This document shows, in pieces, positions 62,614-64,000 of a stretch of 64,000 nucleotides of DNA. The notes below the pieces were generated by a model. The model had not been told where the DNA came from, did no database searches, and saw only the letters and a program-made list of their open reading frames with translations. Position 1 is the first letter of the stretch. The number at the start of each line of letters is the position of its first letter. Source of the DNA: Thermoanaerobaculales bacterium (GTDB lineage: Bacteria > Acidobacteriota > Thermoanaerobaculia > Thermoanaerobaculales > Sulfomarinibacteraceae); the NCBI GenBank assembly GCA_029287235.1, contig JARFRM010000288.1, positions 59,891 through 123,890 on the forward strand, given 5' to 3'. A program made the position numbers and the translations under genes.

Positions 62614-62643
62614 GGAGCCGCGGCCGGAATCGGCCGCGGCTCC
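62614..62643 (+). terminator. Hairpin downstream of recA
   Basis: GGAGCCGCGGCCG (62614-62626), GAAT loop, CGGCCGCGGCTCC (62631-62643): a perfect 13-bp GC-rich stem 20 bp after the recA stop. The T-run (62607-62612) lies before rather than after it, so intrinsic termination on the plus strand is uncertain. Confidence 0.6.
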
Positions 62644-62671
62644 CGGTGGTTGGGCTATGTCGGGAGGCTGG

Positions 62672-63805
62672 ATGAAGGTTTCGAAGATCATGTTGGGCGT
62701 GCTGGCGATGCTGGCGGCGATAGGGAGCACTCACGTGATGGCTGCGGGCGACCCGCTCATCGAGCAGGATCCGGTTGTTCTGCGTTTCGTCGAGCGGGCC
62801 ATCCCCTGGCACCCTGACTCATCTTTCAGAGTGGTGGCCGACGATCGTCGACAGACACCTTCCGGGTCGTACCGGATCGTGAGGGTGTCACGGACCTGCG
62901 ACAACAAGATTCTCACGGGTGAGCCCTCGGTGGTCATCGACGAGGTGACCGGCCTCGCCTATCTCGGCAGCGTCGGTGAGCTCCCTTTCCAACAGTCGGG
63001 TGCGGCTCCGCGGTCGCTTCGGTCGTTCCTCGAGGGTTTTCTCCCGGAAGTCCTCCAACAAAATATGAACATGAGGGTCCGGGTGAGTTGGGATGAACCT
63101 GAGGGGTCGACCTCCGGCGCGATCATCCCTTTCAACCTCATGGTGGAGACCGGTTACGGCGAGTTCGCCAAACCGACCGCCGTGACCTCCGACGGCAGCT
63201 ACCTCATCATGGGGGCGGGAATGCCCTTGGATGGTGATCCGGTGGCCATTCGCCGGGCGCTCTTCGACGAAAGCGATTTCGTGGTCTGGGACCACAACGG
63301 CGGTGACAAGACTTCCGTCGAGATCGTCGAGTTCTCGGACCTCGAGTGTCCGGCGTGCAAGGCCAAGTGGTCGATGGTCAAACGGGTGCTGGAAGCCAAC
63401 AGCGGTGCGGTCAGGCACGGCATGGTCAGCTTTCCCCTGACCTCCATCCACCCATGGGCGTTCCGGGCCTCATCCGCGACCTGGTGTATTGGCGAGCTCG
63501 ACGGGAAGCAGTTGATTCCCTTCAAGGAGCTCTTCTACGATCTTCAGCGCGAGATGGAAGTCCGCCTCGTCACCCAGACCTCGGTTGACTTCGTGGCCGG
63601 CCAGGGCCTCGACGAAACGCTCTTCCGTGGCTGTTATCTGCGGAACGCCTCCCTGGCGGCCGTTCATTCACAGCTCGCTCTCGGCCATCAGGTGGGGGTC
63701 AACGCCACACCAACCTACTTCGTCAACGGTTGGATGATCCAGATGCCCGGTGAGGAGTGGTTTCCGGACCTCATTGCCCGTCTCGCGCGGGGTGAAGAGC
63801 CCTGA
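62672..63805 (+). CDS. Exported DsbA/thioredoxin-fold protein (CPAC)
   Basis: 377 aa. Signal peptide (IMLGVLAMLAAIGSTHVMAA). The first half (about 28-210) is unrecognised and may be a protein-protein domain. The second half is a DsbA-like thioredoxin fold with active site C226-P-A-C229 in FSDLECPACKAKW, the inserted helices, and the cis-Pro loop GVNATPTYFVNGW. It would oxidise or reshuffle disulfides in the periplasm. GGGAGG four bases before ATG 62672 decides the start over ATG 62657. Confidence 0.87.
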   Translation: MKVSKIMLGVLAMLAAIGSTHVMAAGDPLIEQDPVVLRFVERAIPWHPDSSFRVVADDRRQTPSGSYRIVRVSRTCDNKILTGEPSVVIDEVTGLAYLGSVGELPFQQSGAAPRSLRSFLEGFLPEVLQQNMNMRVRVSWDEPEGSTSGAIIPFNLMVETGYGEFAKPTAVTSDGSYLIMGAGMPLDGDPVAIRRALFDESDFVVWDHNGGDKTSVEIVEFSDLECPACKAKWSMVKRVLEANSGAVRHGMVSFPLTSIHPWAFRASSATWCIGELDGKQLIPFKELFYDLQREMEVRLVTQTSVDFVAGQGLDETLFRGCYLRNASLAAVHSQLALGHQVGVNATPTYFVNGWMIQMPGEEWFPDLIARLARGEEP

Positions 63806-64000
63806 CCCGGACTATTCATGAGCTGTCTGCTGCGACCAACGATGCATCCGCGCCAGTCGCGTTTTATAACCATTGGGTGGTCAAACAACAGTAGAGTTAG
63901 CCACCGCGCCCCAAAGTGAGAAAAAGCGACAGGCAACCGCGCCCCCTTTCCCACGCGACCAAACCAAAAGAAAAGTACGGGCACCAAGCTCAGACCCCAC
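63806..64000. other. Right-edge non-coding stretch of different base composition
   Basis: No gene is supported in the last 195 bases. The sequence is A-rich compared with its surroundings and contains ACCGCGCCCC twice (about 63904 and 63940) and a TATAAA-like word on the minus strand near 63865. It could be the edge of a repeat or insertion sequence that continues outside the window. Confidence 0.35.

Noticed and set aside
61235-62812. 525-codon frame antisense to recA
   Set aside because: It spans the end of the sulfatase gene, all of recA and the start of the DsbA-like gene.
63715-63987. 90-codon minus-strand frame at the right edge
   Set aside because: It overlaps the end of the DsbA-like gene and has no domain or ribosome site.

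Overview
This is a high-GC, gene-dense chromosomal window from a Gram-negative bacterium with an outer membrane. An Oar-like TonB-dependent receptor with a carboxypeptidase-type N-terminal domain, a gingipain-type (C25) protease, a secreted S9 peptidase, a GldF/GldG-type ABC cassette, an OmpH/Skp chaperone and very tightly spaced housekeeping genes together suggest an Acidobacteriota-like lineage, possibly near Thermoanaerobaculia or Holophagae. That placement is inference from gene content; there is no rRNA in the window.

Layout. 0-6.3 kb: 3' part of dnaG, rpoD, a CAT-anticodon tRNA, a coiled-coil zinc-ribbon protein, YggS and an M20 hydrolase. 6.8-11.1 kb (minus): radA, dnaB and aroB. 11.2-19.3 kb: a secreted C25 protease facing a TonB-type receptor across a bidirectional terminator, then a periplasmic nucleotidase. 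19.4-25.7 kb: aroC, an ECF sigma factor and carAB. 25.8-28.5 kb: a zinc-ribbon/pseudopilin-like membrane protein, an SDR and a small anti-sigma-like membrane protein. 28.7-38.6 kb: S9 peptidase, FHA protein, a four-gene ABC/GldG/DUF4340 operon and a PEP-synthase-like protein. 39.1-43.7 kb: glutamate dehydrogenase family enzyme, a type II toxin-antitoxin pair, DUF3891, tRNA-Asn, a UDP-glucuronate decarboxylase-like enzyme and a gene fragment. 43.8-48.7 kb: the overlapping flippase-nrdR-lon operon and a divergent histone-deacetylase-like gene. 48.9-63.8 kb: Ig-repeat secreted protein, pcnB-ligA-NtrC-like regulator, PAS-Fis regulator, OmpR-type regulator, ompH, an LtaS-like sulfatase, recA and a DsbA-like protein.

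The genes are mostly core functions: replication, repair and recombination (dnaG, dnaB, radA, ligA, recA), transcription control (rpoD, ECF, NtrC-like, OmpR-like, NrdR), shikimate and carbamoyl phosphate synthesis, and protein turnover and export.

The most unusual content is non-coding. Three copies of an exactly 163-bp, near-perfectly symmetrical palindromic element lie at 6328, 55736 and 57109. They have 19-bp terminal inverted repeats and adjoin TA dinucleotides. Their arms differ in sequence but keep their base pairing. Several intergenic spaces are also filled with degenerate short-word repeats (CTTTGCGG, ACGCAGATG and CGAAGACACGAAG families, hexamer arrays, TGAACTG arrays). Two otherwise unrelated exported or membrane proteins share a C-terminal LF-x-x-GFE-x-G tail.
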